Notes under the pieces: generated by a model
Databases searched by the model: none
What the model was told of the DNA's origin: nothing
What the model saw: the letters and a program-made list of their open reading frames with translations, nothing else
Assembly: GCF_014207255.1 (NCBI RefSeq)
Contig: NZ_JACHCZ010000004.1
Location: forward strand, 558,001-622,000
Direction: 5' to 3'
Length of the DNA stretch: 64,000 bases
From: Pseudomonas sp. JAI120
GTDB taxonomy: Bacteria; Pseudomonadota; Gammaproteobacteria; Pseudomonadales; Pseudomonadaceae
In this document: positions 1 through 8,307 of the stretch, one piece after another
Numbering within the stretch: position 1 is the first letter of the stretch
How the letters are laid out: each line of letters opens with the position of its first letter
Program-made: the position numbers and the translations under genes

Positions 1-358
1 CGTGGGTGCAGTAGTAGCACGTGCCGCAGTGTTGGCAGGCGTCGGCCGCCACCGGCTCGCCGACGCTGAAACCCTCCACGCCGGCACCGAGTTCGACGAT
101 CTCGCCACAAAACTCATGACCGAGAATGCACTGGCCCTTTATCCCGGTCAGCGGGTGCGGGGCGTCGACCGGAATGAACACCGGGCCGGCCACGTACTCA
201 TGCAGATCGGAGCCGCAAATGCCGCACCATTGCACGCGGATCTGCACCCAACCGGCAGGCGGCGAGACGGGCAGCGGCACGTCTTCGACGCGGATGTCGT
301 TACGACCGTGCCAGACAGCGGCACGCATGCTGCGTTGCGAGTTGCTCGAAAGGTTCAT
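1..358 (-). CDS. Zn-dependent 2,3-butanediol/alcohol dehydrogenase (N-terminal part, cut by window edge)
   Basis: Partial gene: the first 119 residues are inside the window and the rest lies before base 1. Medium-chain dehydrogenase/reductase family: the catalytic zinc motif CGICGSD (Cys45-Cys48), GHE (His81-Glu82) and the start of the structural zinc cluster (Cys108, 111, 114, 117) are all visible. The opening after MRAAVWHGRNDIRVED is typical of (R,R)-butanediol dehydrogenases, NAD-linked oxidation of 2,3-butanediol or acetoin. I chose ATG at 358 because AAGGAG lies 8 bases upstream; an internal Met at 328 is also possible. It is transcribed away from the rest of the window, and the 530-base region behind it carries a REPIN. 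Substrate is inferred from the family, not shown. Confidence 0.85.
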   Translation of the reverse strand, partial: MNLSSNSQRSMRAAVWHGRNDIRVEDVPLPVSPPAGWVQIRVQWCGICGSDLHEYVAGPVFIPVDAPHPLTGIKGQCILGHEFCGEIVELGAGVEGFSVGEPVAADACQHCGTCYYCTH

Positions 359-620
359 AGCGAAGTCTCCTTGAAACGGTTGGCACTGGCGCGCCGGGTG
401 GGTTGCAAGGGGCCAGAGCAAGGCCGGTGCCAGTTGCGCAAAAACGTCTGGACGCCCCTCTCCTAGAGCCACCGAATGCAAACCCAAGGGTGGCCGGCAT
501 CGAGGTCAAACGAGACGCGCCATGCCAGATCGCGCACGGTAGCGACGAGACCGTGAGACGTTGCGTCTCAGCGCAAGCCCTAATGTCAGTCAGTTAAGAA
601 GTAGAAAGGGTAAACAGTAA

Positions 621-759
621 CCTGTGGCGAGCGGGCTTGCCCCGCGTTGGGGTGCGAAGCGCCCCTGATGAAGACGAATGCGGTGTATCAGGCACTCCTC
701 TGCGCCTGGTCTTGGGGCTGCTGCGCAACCCAACGCGGGGCAAGCCCGCTCGCCACAGG
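621..759. repeat. REPIN, GTGGCGAGCGGGCTTGCC class
   Basis: Two inverted arms (CTGTGGCGAGCGGGCTTGCC and its complement) enclose about 100 bases between the butanediol dehydrogenase and the LysE gene. This is the pseudomonad REP-doublet form that RAYT transposases are thought to mobilise. A second copy lies inverted at 31089-31222 and is nearly identical, including the internal spacer. It fills most of the 359-890 gap; nothing else was recognised there except the upstream region of the LysE gene. Confidence 0.8.
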
Positions 760-890
760 TTGGTATGAGTGCAAGCGCCCTGTATGACGTTTTGTCAGCC
801 GATCTGTATCTAACGCGCGCCTTTCTCCCGCCCTACCATCAGGCGCATTCAACCTGCGCAACGAAGCGCTCAACCTACAGGAGTTAACCC

Positions 891-1526
891 ATGCCCGAAC
901 TGTCGAGCCTGCTGGCGTATGGTCTGATTTCGCTTGGGATGGTGCTGACGCCCGGCCCGAACATGATCTACCTGATTTCGCGGTCGATCTGCCAGGGGCC
1001 GCTGGCCGGGTTGATTTCCCTGGGCGGCGTGGCACTGGGTTTCGTCGTGTATATGCTGTGCGCGGCGCTGGGTATTACCGCGTTGCTGATGGCGGTGCCG
1101 TATGCGTATGACGCGCTCAGGCTCGGCGGTGCGCTCTACCTGTTGTACCTGGCCTGGCAAGCGGTCAAGCCCGGCGGGCGCTCGGCGTTTCATGTGCGCG
1201 ACTTGCCCAGGGACGGTCCCCGCAAGCTGTTCATGATGGGTTTTGTGACCAACCTGTTGAACCCGAAAGTGGCGGTGATGTACCTGTCATTGCTGCCCCA
1301 ATTCATCACCCCCACCGGCCACGGCAGCGTGCTGACGCAATCCATCGTGCTGGGCTTTACCCAAATCATGATCAGTGTGAGCGTCAATGCGGTGATCGCC
1401 ATCATGGCCGGTTCCATCGCGACGTTTCTGGCGGCCAAGCCGGTATGGCAGCTGGTACAGCGCTGGCTGATGGGGACGGTGCTGGCAGGTCTGGCGGTGC
1501 GCATGGCTTTTGATGCGCGGCGTTGA
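891..1526 (+). CDS. LysE/RhtB family amino-acid exporter
   Basis: 211-aa inner-membrane protein, the normal length for the LysE/RhtB superfamily, which exports amino acids or their derivatives by proton exchange. The family signature TPGPN is at residues 20-24, and a GFVTNLLNPK segment in the middle is also characteristic. Five to six hydrophobic segments span the protein. The start ATG has AGGAG about 7 bases upstream. The gene stands alone, facing a convergent anti-sigma gene across a strong hairpin. The transported substrate cannot be read from sequence. Confidence 0.88.
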   Translation: MPELSSLLAYGLISLGMVLTPGPNMIYLISRSICQGPLAGLISLGGVALGFVVYMLCAALGITALLMAVPYAYDALRLGGALYLLYLAWQAVKPGGRSAFHVRDLPRDGPRKLFMMGFVTNLLNPKVAVMYLSLLPQFITPTGHGSVLTQSIVLGFTQIMISVSVNAVIAIMAGSIATFLAAKPVWQLVQRWLMGTVLAGLAVRMAFDARR

Positions 1527-1531
1527 ACGCG

Positions 1532-1566
1532 GGGCCACCGGTAACCTGTGGCCCGTTCTGTCTTTT
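1532..1566. terminator. Hairpin terminator between convergent genes
   Basis: GGGCCAC (1532-1538) pairs with GTGGCCC (1548-1554), followed by a T-rich run ending TCTTTT. It sits between the LysE stop (1526) and the stop of the convergent anti-sigma gene (1571), so it may serve both directions. Confidence 0.6.
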
Positions 1567-1570
1567 GTGG

Positions 1571-2176
1571 TCAATGCTTGCGCAACGCCTCCAGCCGCGC
1601 CGGCAGGTCTTCTTCGGGGAAACGCGCGTGCAACGCCAGCAGTTTTTCATCCGCGGCTTTGCTTTGACCCGCTTCACGCAAGCGCACTATCGCCTGTAAC
1701 TCTTGCTCCAGCGACGGCAACGCTGACGGCGCGCGCTTGCTGAGTCTGGCGCTCGATTCATCAGCCATCGCACCTGCAATTTCAGCCTGAACCGGTGCAC
1801 TTTCAGCCTTGGGCGCGGTGGCGATGCGCGCCATCGGCGCCGGTGCGGACAACGCTTGCGGCGCCGGGCGGGCGGCTTCCTCGTGCATAGCGGAGAAGGT
1901 CGCGGTGGAGATTTCGGGTTGCGGCACTGGCGAGCGCGTGACCACGCCGATCATCAGCGCCAAGCCGGCCACGGTGGCGAATGCCATTTGCCAGCGCGGA
2001 CGTTGGCAGGCTTGCAGCCAGCGTTGCCACAGGCTCGGTGGCGGCGCCGGGGCTTCACGGCGGGCGGCGTTGAGGATGAAGGCATCGAGGGACGCGGGCG
2101 GCTCGCCGGTGCTGTGTTGACGGTAATGCTGGATCAGCACGTCGTCGGAGTCGGGAGTGTGTCGGGAGTCGGTCAT
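1571..2176 (-). CDS. Putative anti-sigma factor, single-pass membrane protein
   Basis: 201 aa. A hydrophilic N-terminus of about 60 residues is followed by one membrane segment (about 64-80), an Ala/Pro-rich linker and a C-terminal helical stretch rich in Leu/Arg/Glu. It begins within the last codons of the ECF sigma gene (ATGA overlap 2173-2176), so the two are translationally coupled. That arrangement plus the topology, cytoplasmic N-terminus then TM then periplasm, is what identifies it as the probable anti-sigma partner. No zinc-binding HxxxCxxC motif is present, so it is not a ZAS-type anti-sigma. No individual family was recognised. Confidence 0.65.
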   Translation of the reverse strand: MTDSRHTPDSDDVLIQHYRQHSTGEPPASLDAFILNAARREAPAPPPSLWQRWLQACQRPRWQMAFATVAGLALMIGVVTRSPVPQPEISTATFSAMHEEAARPAPQALSAPAPMARIATAPKAESAPVQAEIAGAMADESSARLSKRAPSALPSLEQELQAIVRLREAGQSKAADEKLLALHARFPEEDLPARLEALRKH

Positions 2177-2745
2177 GCGAGTATCTCCTCGGCCAGCAGG
2201 CGGCGCAGTTTCTGCTGGGCGTAACGCAGGCGGCTTTTTACGGTTTCCAGCGGGGCGCCGGTGAGGGCCGCGATTTGCGGCACTTCGAGGTCGCCGTGCA
2301 GGCGCAGCAGGAAGACTTCGCGCTGGTCTTCGGGCAAGTCTTGCAGGGCGGCGTCGAGGCGCGCCTGGTCGCGGCTCAGGCTCAGTTGTTGCTCAGGGCC
2401 GGCGCGGTCGTCGGCCTGGGCGTGCAGTTGCTCATCGTAGCTGTCGTGCAGCGGGTTGTGGATGCCGTGCTTGCGCCAATGGTCGATCAGGCGGTTGCGA
2501 GCAATCTGGAACAGCCATGTACGAAAGCTCGCCCGGCCCTGTGGCTGGGTGTTGCTGCGGATCAGGCTGAGCCAGGTCTCCTGGTAGATTTCCTCGGCCA
2601 GTTCAGCCTTGTTGCTCAGGGACACGAGGAAGCGGTAGAGGCCTTGGCGATGCCGCGCGTACAAGGCTTCGAACGCGGCGGCGTCACCGGTTCGGTAACG
2701 GGCCAGCAGCGATTCGTCGCTGGGTGGGTCATCTGGAACAGCCAT
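2173..2745 (-). CDS. ECF-family RNA polymerase sigma factor
   Basis: 190 aa. Region 2 (about 14-85) has the usual GDAAAFEALYARH start and the FRTWLFQIARNRLIDHWR helix. Region 4 (about 137-185) has LPEDQREVFLLR and the ETVKSRLRYAQQKLR recognition helix. Directs core polymerase to an alternative promoter set. Its stop overlaps the start of the anti-sigma gene by four bases. The VWA lipoprotein gene lies just upstream on the same strand, separated by a REPIN, and sigma/anti-sigma/VWA groupings are common in Pseudomonas, so it may be a regulated neighbour; that is inference. Confidence 0.88.
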   Translation of the reverse strand: MAVPDDPPSDESLLARYRTGDAAAFEALYARHRQGLYRFLVSLSNKAELAEEIYQETWLSLIRSNTQPQGRASFRTWLFQIARNRLIDHWRKHGIHNPLHDSYDEQLHAQADDRAGPEQQLSLSRDQARLDAALQDLPEDQREVFLLRLHGDLEVPQIAALTGAPLETVKSRLRYAQQKLRRLLAEEILA

Positions 2746-2786
2746 GTAGGGGGCGAACTCCTTTTATAAATTTAACGCTGTTCATG

Positions 2787-2876
2787 TGTGGGAGGGGGCT
2801 TGCTCCCGATGGCGGTGTATCAGTAACAGATGTATTGACTGGCCCACTGCCATCGGGGGCAAGCCCCCTCCCACAT
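2787..2876. repeat. REPIN, GTGGGAGGGGGCTTGC class
   Basis: Inverted arms TGTGGGAGGGGGCTTGC / complement around a variable middle. It lies between the ECF sigma gene and the VWA gene. Same family as 4616-4710, 24442-24533 and 38846-38940. Confidence 0.85.
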
Positions 2877-2898
2877 TTGATCCGTGTCGTGGTCGAGA

Positions 2899-4521
2899 TC
2901 AGGGTTTCAGGCTTTGGGCCAGTTCCACCAGTTGCACGAACTCGTTGCGCAGGCCGAACGGGTCATCGCCCCTGGCCGAGCGGGCCAGTGCGGCGGTGTC
3001 CTTCAAACTCATGCTGCCAGTGTAGCGGCCATCGCCCTTGAGCTGTTGGGCGAAGGCGGCCACCGCCGCCGAGAAGCGCAGGTCGTCGCTGGCCTGGGTG
3101 ACTTCCTTGCTGATGGGCCGTTCGATCAAGCGGCTATCACCGCCCGTGGCAGGCTTGTAGCGCACACGTAACATCGCCAGCTCATTGGCACCGCCTTCAG
3201 CGGCGGGCACGCGGGTGTAGCGCAATGGTTCCAACCAGCCCTTCTCGCCCTTCGGCACAATTTCATACAGCGCGGTCACGGTATGCCCTGCGCCGATCTC
3301 ACCGGCATCGACTTTGTCGTTGTTGAAATCCTCACGCTTGAGGGCGCGATTTTCATAGCCCAGCAGTCGATACTCGCTGACCTGTGCCGGATTGAATTCC
3401 ACCTGCAACTTCACATCCCGCGCGACCACTGCCAGGGTTGAACTGAGCTGATCCACCAGCACCTTGCGGGCTTCGCGCAGGTTGTCGATATAGGCGTAAT
3501 TGCCATCGCCGGCATCGGCCAGTTGTTCCATCAGGTGTTCGTTGTAGTTATCCACACCGAAGCCGAGGGTGGTCAGGGACACGCCGCTTTTACGCTGCCG
3601 GGCGGCCATTTGCTTGAGGCTGTCGAAGTCGCTGACGCCCACATTGAAGTCACCGTCGGTGGCCAGCAGGATGCGGTTGATGCCCTTGTCGATAAAGCCT
3701 TCGCGGGCCATCTGGTAGGCCAGTTCGATGCCGGATGCGCCTGCCGTGGACCCGCCGGCGGTGAGTTGATCAATGGCATTGCGGATCTTGGCCTTGTCGC
3801 GACCCGACGTAGGCTTGAGCACCACGCGGGACTCACCGGCATACACCACCAACGCAACCCGGTCCTGATCACGCAACTGGTCCACCAGCAATTTCAGGGT
3901 GCTTTGCACCAACGGCAAGCCTTCGCGGCGATCCATGGAGCCGGACACGTCCACCAGGAACACCAGGTTGGCCGGCGCCAGGTCCGCCACGGCGCGGTCG
4001 GACGCCTTGATGCCGATGCGCAGCAGTTGGGTGTGCGGGTTCCACTGTGTGGCGGCGACTTCGGTGGTCACGCCAAACGGTGAGCCGTCGGTGGGCAAGG
4101 CGTAGTGGTAGGGGAAGTAGTTGACCATTTCCTCCAGTCGCACAGCACCCTCGGGCGGCAGGCTGCCTTGGTTGAGGAAGCGTCTGACGTTGGCGTAGCT
4201 GCCCGTGTCGACATCCACACTGAAGGTGGACACCGGCGTTTCGGCCACCCGATGTACCGGGTTGTCCGGCAGGTTCGCGTATTGCTCGCGGGGTTCGCTG
4301 CGGTAGTCCATCGCCGCTGATTCCTGCATGCGCATTGGCGCGGGCATTGCCATGCGTTTGACCAAGGCGCCCTGGGGTGACGCGCGTTGCAACTCGGCGA
4401 CGGGCTCGGCCGGTTTGGCCAACTCGGGGGACGAAGACAGCCCGCAACCGGCCAGCGCCACCACCATGGTGACGGCAAAGCCTTGGGCGGCAGGACGCAG
4501 GAAAAGCAGGGGACGGGACAT
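2899..4521 (-). CDS. VWA-domain lipoprotein (YfbK-like)
   Basis: 540 aa from the chosen start. The signal peptide ends in LAGC (lipid-attached Cys26). A von Willebrand type A domain occupies the centre, with the metal-ion (MIDAS) motif DVSGS near residue 190. The preceding segment (ETPVSTFSVDVDTGSY) and the C-terminal region match the YfbK family of VWA proteins. Likely an envelope metal-dependent adhesion or scaffold protein of unknown role. ATG 4521 is preferred over an in-frame GTG at 4554 because GAGG lies upstream of it and because it starts directly at the signal sequence. Flanked by two REPINs of the same class. Confidence 0.85.
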   Translation of the reverse strand: MSRPLLFLRPAAQGFAVTMVVALAGCGLSSSPELAKPAEPVAELQRASPQGALVKRMAMPAPMRMQESAAMDYRSEPREQYANLPDNPVHRVAETPVSTFSVDVDTGSYANVRRFLNQGSLPPEGAVRLEEMVNYFPYHYALPTDGSPFGVTTEVAATQWNPHTQLLRIGIKASDRAVADLAPANLVFLVDVSGSMDRREGLPLVQSTLKLLVDQLRDQDRVALVVYAGESRVVLKPTSGRDKAKIRNAIDQLTAGGSTAGASGIELAYQMAREGFIDKGINRILLATDGDFNVGVSDFDSLKQMAARQRKSGVSLTTLGFGVDNYNEHLMEQLADAGDGNYAYIDNLREARKVLVDQLSSTLAVVARDVKLQVEFNPAQVSEYRLLGYENRALKREDFNNDKVDAGEIGAGHTVTALYEIVPKGEKGWLEPLRYTRVPAAEGGANELAMLRVRYKPATGGDSRLIERPISKEVTQASDDLRFSAAVAAFAQQLKGDGRYTGSMSLKDTAALARSARGDDPFGLRNEFVQLVELAQSLKP

Positions 4522-4615
4522 GGGCTGAACCTCGTGAATGAATGATCCGTTCACAAGGTCAGACGCAGGGTGCGGGATGTTCGGGTTAACCCTGATTCAA
4601 ATAACACGGACATTC

Positions 4616-4710
4616 AAATGTGGGAGGGGGCTTGCCCCCGATGGCGGTGGGTCAGTCAAACATGTACTGACTGATCTACCGCTATCGGGGGCAAGCCCCC
4701 TCCCACATTT
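4616..4710. repeat. REPIN, GTGGGAGGGGGCTTGC class
   Basis: Complete inverted doublet (AATGTGGGAGGGGGCTTGCC and complement) in the gap between the VWA gene and the DUF799 gene. With 2787-2876 it brackets the VWA gene. Confidence 0.85.
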
Positions 4711-4738
4711 GGACCGTGGTGTTCTCAGAACCCGGATA

Positions 4739-5389
4739 TCAATCCGTGCCGTACTTCGGGTTACGCGGGCCGTACAGGATCCCCGCGCGTTGGCCCGGCG
4801 ACAGCAGGCGTGCACTGGTGATGCCGGCAATCGGGTGCGCCGCATCGGTGGAGCTGTTGATCACTTGCTTGACCGCCGCCGTGATCAGCATGCCGATCAG
4901 GCCGCCGCTGTTGTTGTTACCTTCCTCGCTGGAGGCACGCGCCGAACCGGTCCACAGGGTGGTGCCGGTGCGCAGGTCCACCAGTTTGGCCGAGGCCGTC
5001 ACTGCGGTGTCGCTGGAGATCAGCATGTACTTGGTGCCGTACTCGCTGACGGTGATGTACAGCGCCGCGTCCGCGCCGAAGATGTCATGCAGCTTGGCCG
5101 GTGGCACGCCCTGGATATCGTTGGCGGTGGTCAGGCCGTTCTGGCGGAAGGTTTCGTCCACCAGGGCAATCGGCAGCACGTAGTAGCCGGCTTCGGCCAG
5201 CGGGTAGGTCACTTGCGAGACCAGGCTGTACGAGGCCTGCACTTCCGGCGACTCGTTGATCGGCGGCAGTACCAGGATCGACTTGGGCCGCGCCTGCTTG
5301 TACGCCGTGTAATCAATGGTCTTGGGGGCTGCGCAACCGCCGAGCAAAGCCAGGGCCAGCAAGGCGCCGGTGAGTTTTAACAGGCTCAT
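4739..5389 (-). CDS. DUF799 / GNA1162-family lipoprotein
   Basis: 216 aa. Signal peptide with lipobox LLGGC (Cys19). The body (ILVLPPINESPEV, then LPIALVDETF, then a TNLTTG-like LVDLRTGTTLW strand) fits the DUF799 family, which includes the meningococcal GNA1162 surface lipoprotein. Last gene of the CsgG-like operon; its ATG overlaps the stop of the DUF4810 gene by four bases. The three families CsgG, DUF4810 and DUF799 recur together in proteobacteria, so a common envelope assembly is likely, but the function is unknown. Confidence 0.85.
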   Translation of the reverse strand: MSLLKLTGALLALALLGGCAAPKTIDYTAYKQARPKSILVLPPINESPEVQASYSLVSQVTYPLAEAGYYVLPIALVDETFRQNGLTTANDIQGVPPAKLHDIFGADAALYITVSEYGTKYMLISSDTAVTASAKLVDLRTGTTLWTGSARASSEEGNNNSGGLIGMLITAAVKQVINSSTDAAHPIAGITSARLLSPGQRAGILYGPRNPKYGTD

Positions 5390-5748
5390 TTAGTGGCCAC
5401 TCCGGTCTTGGCGTTTTTCAGCAGGAAGTCCATGTACGAAGCAGACTCGGGAAACAGCGCCTTCTCGGTGCGGAATTCCTGCACCATCTGGTCGTCCTTG
5501 CCCATGCTCAGGTACAGCATGCCCAGGTGCGCGTGGTAGCCCGGCGGCGCCTTGCGGCCGCTGGCGTTGATCTTTTGCAGATCACGCTCCAGCGCCTCGA
5601 CCTGCGCTTCCTTGGGCTCGCCCTTGAAGTACTCGTAAACCTGCGGCTGGTAGCTTTCCCATTGATACAGGGGCTGAGGCGCCGTCTGGCACCCGGCGAC
5701 CGCCGCGATTGCTGTCAGCATCAGCGCCGACTTCACTGCCTTGCTCAT
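5386..5748 (-). CDS. DUF4810-family lipoprotein
   Basis: 120 aa small lipoprotein, lipobox VAGC (Cys20). The stretch APQPLYQWESYQPQVYEY and the helical middle (HLGMLYLSMGKDDQMVQEF, TPR-like) are typical of DUF4810. It lies 29 bases after the CsgG-like gene and overlaps the DUF799 gene. Probably an outer-membrane partner of those two. Confidence 0.85.
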   Translation of the reverse strand: MSKAVKSALMLTAIAAVAGCQTAPQPLYQWESYQPQVYEYFKGEPKEAQVEALERDLQKINASGRKAPPGYHAHLGMLYLSMGKDDQMVQEFRTEKALFPESASYMDFLLKNAKTGVATK

Positions 5749-5777
5749 CCGTGTACTGCTCCTTGAGAGGTTGCTGA

Positions 5778-6458
5778 TCAGTTGCGCGGGTTCCAGGCGC
5801 CGGCGTTGATGCCGTCGACCAAGCGGTTAATGGCTTCGCGCATGGCCAGGTCCAGGACCTTGCCATTGAGGGTGGAGTCGTAGCTGGCGGTGCCGCCGAA
5901 GCCGACCACTTCACGGTTGGACAGCGCGTATTCACCGGCACCCTGGGTGGAATACACCACTTCGGAGGTGCTGATGTTGACGATGTTCAGTGCGACTTTG
6001 GCGTAGGCCACCTGGGTTTTGCCACGGCCGAGGATGCCGAACAACTGGCGGTCGCCGGTCTCTTTGCGACCGAACTCGGTCACGTCGCCGGTCACCACGT
6101 AGTCAGCGCCCTTGAGCTTCTGCGCGGTGCCTTTGATCGCGGCTTCCTGGGAGATTTCACCCATGTTGTCGCGGTCCAGCACGCTGAAGCGGTTGGTCTG
6201 CTGCAGGTGGGTGATCAAGATGGTCTTGGCCTGGCCACCGAGGCGGTCGACGCCGTCGGAGAAGATGCCGCGCATGTAGCTGGAGCGGTTGTCGAACTTG
6301 CCCACGGCGATGGGCACACGCACGCCGGAATAGGCGACGTTGGCGCTGGCGACTTGTTCCACCGGCATGGCGCGGTTGCTCTCCGTGGCGCAACCGGCCA
6401 CGGTCAACAGCGCTGCGGCGGTGAGGCCCGACAGCAGGATTTTGGACAGTGTGTTCAC
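5778..6458 (-). CDS. CsgG/HfaB-family lipoprotein
   Basis: 226 aa, lipobox VAGC (Cys23). The CsgG-type fold shows in VGKFDNRSSYMRG, the DRDNMGEI segment, then GADYVVTGDVTEFG and the C-terminal AMREAINRLVDGI helix. In the curli system CsgG forms the outer-membrane secretion pore. Here no csgA/B/E/F genes are adjacent; instead DUF4810 and DUF799 lipoproteins follow, a combination known elsewhere and not linked to curli. Most likely a pore or channel component of an uncharacterised lipoprotein complex. Confidence 0.88.
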   Translation of the reverse strand: MNTLSKILLSGLTAAALLTVAGCATESNRAMPVEQVASANVAYSGVRVPIAVGKFDNRSSYMRGIFSDGVDRLGGQAKTILITHLQQTNRFSVLDRDNMGEISQEAAIKGTAQKLKGADYVVTGDVTEFGRKETGDRQLFGILGRGKTQVAYAKVALNIVNISTSEVVYSTQGAGEYALSNREVVGFGGTASYDSTLNGKVLDLAMREAINRLVDGINAGAWNPRN

Positions 6459-6497
6459 GTAGTGCTCCTGGGGGTGATAAATCGGTAGTGGGCAACG

Positions 6498-7079
6498 TTA
6501 GCGAGACGGGATATCGCGCAGATCATCGACGATGTCGCGGCTCAACACGCCGGTATAAAAACGCTCGACGCTCGAGTTACCGGAGTTGGTGATGATGCCG
6601 CCCATGGTCTTCCATTTTTGCGCTTCACCCATCACACCGGCAGGCACGAGGTTGTTACGCGTCTTGGCAAAATGCAGGACCTCGCCAGCCCCCTTCCTGA
6701 CCTTGACCCGATAACTGAAATCGACAGCGGCCAGAATGGTGTTGTCATCAACGATCAACGTCGAGAGGCCGCCTTTGGAGTCCGGGATATGGCGCGTATA
6801 GACGATGCTGACATCCAGCAGGTAATCGGCCTTTTCCTTGCTGGTCGCATAGCGCTTGGCGCTGAGCAGGCGGTCGACCAGATCGACACCGAGTTGCTGG
6901 CGAACCTTGTCATCCGGCAAGAAACGCTCGTTCTTGCCCACCACCTCAACATCAAACGTGTCGAGCCAGTAAGTGGCTGTCTTGGGAATGGTGACCGGCG
7001 CCGGCGAGATGTAGTACTCCGGCTTGGAGGCGCAGCCCGCCAGTAGGCAGACGCAGAGGAATACGGCAAACGCGCGCAT
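6498..7079 (-). CDS. Lipoprotein of unknown function upstream of the CsgG-like gene
   Basis: 193 aa from ATG 7079. Short signal peptide with lipobox LLAGC (Cys16), then a mature domain beginning ASKPEYYISPAPV. I do not recognise a family. The mixed alpha/beta pattern (LLDVSIVYTRHI, VDFSYRVKVRKG) looks like other small periplasmic lipoproteins that pair with CsgG proteins. It ends 39 bases before the CsgG-like gene on the same strand, so it is probably the first gene of a four-lipoprotein operon. An alternative ATG lies at 7091; 7079 was chosen because a purine-rich GGGA sits at better spacing. Confidence 0.65.
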   Translation of the reverse strand: MRAFAVFLCVCLLAGCASKPEYYISPAPVTIPKTATYWLDTFDVEVVGKNERFLPDDKVRQQLGVDLVDRLLSAKRYATSKEKADYLLDVSIVYTRHIPDSKGGLSTLIVDDNTILAAVDFSYRVKVRKGAGEVLHFAKTRNNLVPAGVMGEAQKWKTMGGIITNSGNSSVERFYTGVLSRDIVDDLRDIPSR

Positions 7080-7276
7080 GTCTGAATTCATCCCTGAAAA
7101 GTATCGTGCTTTAAACAATCGCGGCATTTTACGGGGTTGAGGGCGCTTCTCAAGGTGTTTCGTCGGATGCCGTGCGGTGGCGCACATTCCCTCAAGTTAT
7201 GGGCGAGCAGGACGTCACGCTCAAATTCAACATGACCGCCCTCCAGGGCCATCGCGCGCTGCACCCGGCGTACGTG

Positions 7277-7383
7277 CCTGGTGCAGATCGTGGGCATCCC
7301 GTTCCAGAGCGATACACGGGAAGTGGTCGAGGCGCTGACGCGCAGTACGCTGGATGAACCGGTGCAGCGCAAGTTGCTGTAAC
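7277..7383 (+). pseudogene. Possible 3' remnant of an unknown gene
   Basis: A short frame ending in TAA at 7381-7383 reads LVQIVGIPFQSDTREVV and then a helical tail, with strongly GC-biased third positions like real coding DNA here. No start or upstream domain is seen in frame. It lies in the otherwise gene-free stretch 7080-7473. Could be a decayed gene end or chance; the parent family was not recognised. Confidence 0.25.
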
Positions 7384-7392
7384 CCCGCCCCC

Positions 7393-7417
7393 TGTAGGAG
7401 CGAGCTTGCTCGCGAAA
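7393..7417. repeat. Single REP, GTAGGAGCGAGCTTGCTCGCG class
   Basis: One copy of the small palindrome GTAGGAGCGAGCTTGCTCGCG, the third REP class of fluorescent pseudomonads, without an opposing partner nearby (a singlet rather than a REPIN). Confidence 0.75.
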
Positions 7418-7473
7418 AACCAGAGAACACCGCAGGCATTGAGCATGCCCGCGGTATCCTTGCCGGCCTCAGT

Positions 7474-8094
7474 TCACTTGATCAGGTCAGGTCGAGTGGT
7501 CTTGAGCATCGCTGCACTCACCGCACCCTGAACCGAACAGGTGATCATGCCATTGCTGGCCTTGGCCAGGTCACCGGGTGCGGGCTCGACCATCAAGATG
7601 CGTTCGGCGGTATCGGTGACCAGCTTGCCCGCGTTGTCATCGCCGCCTTCCGGCACCCAGGCTGATTGCTTGTGCGACCAGATCTGCGCACGCGCGTAGA
7701 TACCGTTGGCTTTCTCCAACGCCGTACCCGGTACTTTACTCAGTTGTGCGTAAAGCGCGTCGGGCGCCTGCTCGGTGTAGAAACCCCAGTTAATGATGCG
7801 CGAGCCCATCAGGTCCTGGTCTTCGGCGAAAAAGCCGGTCAAGGTCACACCGTCAAGCGTCAGTGGCGTATCGAACATCCAACGCTGGCCCATATCGGAT
7901 TTTGTGCCGCCACTGAGCGTGATCTTGCCGTTCTCCAGCTTATGGGCAACACGTTCCTTGAGCCCTGGCTGGCTTACCACCGCCAGGGAGTTCTGGTCGC
8001 AGGCGAGAAAACTTTGCAGGGCAGGCGCCGCGGCGAAGCTGCTGGTGCAGGTCGCCACCGCAGCGAGCGAGATAAACAGACGATACAGTTTCAT
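7474..8094 (-). CDS. Secreted protein of unknown function
   Basis: 206 aa from ATG 8094, chosen because it begins a clear signal peptide (MKLYRLFISLAAVATCTSSFAAA) and has AAGGA upstream. The mature part is a mixed alpha/beta domain of about 185 residues with ALQSFLACDQN at its start and a Cys near the end (MITCSVQ), which could form a disulfide in the periplasm. No family recognised. It is a single gene on the minus strand between a REP singlet and the DUF2846 lipoprotein gene. Confidence 0.7.
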   Translation of the reverse strand: MKLYRLFISLAAVATCTSSFAAAPALQSFLACDQNSLAVVSQPGLKERVAHKLENGKITLSGGTKSDMGQRWMFDTPLTLDGVTLTGFFAEDQDLMGSRIINWGFYTEQAPDALYAQLSKVPGTALEKANGIYARAQIWSHKQSAWVPEGGDDNAGKLVTDTAERILMVEPAPGDLAKASNGMITCSVQGAVSAAMLKTTRPDLIK

Positions 8095-8265
8095 TGACAG
8101 CTTCCTTGGGTCTAAATAATTGCGGGCCGGAAGGGTCAGGCGCTTAGCGGGGGATTTGCGTCCATACGGTGCCACTCCGGCTTATGTCGTGGTCAGTCAA
8201 CGAGGGTTGAAGAATCGCGTGTCAGCCCCTTATCAAGCTAAGTGTGCAGGGCGGATGAACAGCGA

Positions 8266-8292
8266 CAACGGCCGAGCTCGGGGCCCGGCCGT
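8266..8292 (-). terminator. Possible hairpin terminator after the DUF2846 gene
   Basis: ACGGCCG...CGGCCGT arms around a GC-rich loop, about 20 bases past the stop at 8308. There is no long T-tract, so it may only stabilise the 3' end. Confidence 0.35.
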
Positions 8293-8307
8293 CTTAAGTG
8301 TTTTTAG

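Noticed and set aside
5778..6458. Curli secretion gene csgG
   Set aside because: No csgA, csgB, csgE or csgF nearby and the partners are DUF4810 and DUF799, so the curli name is not justified.
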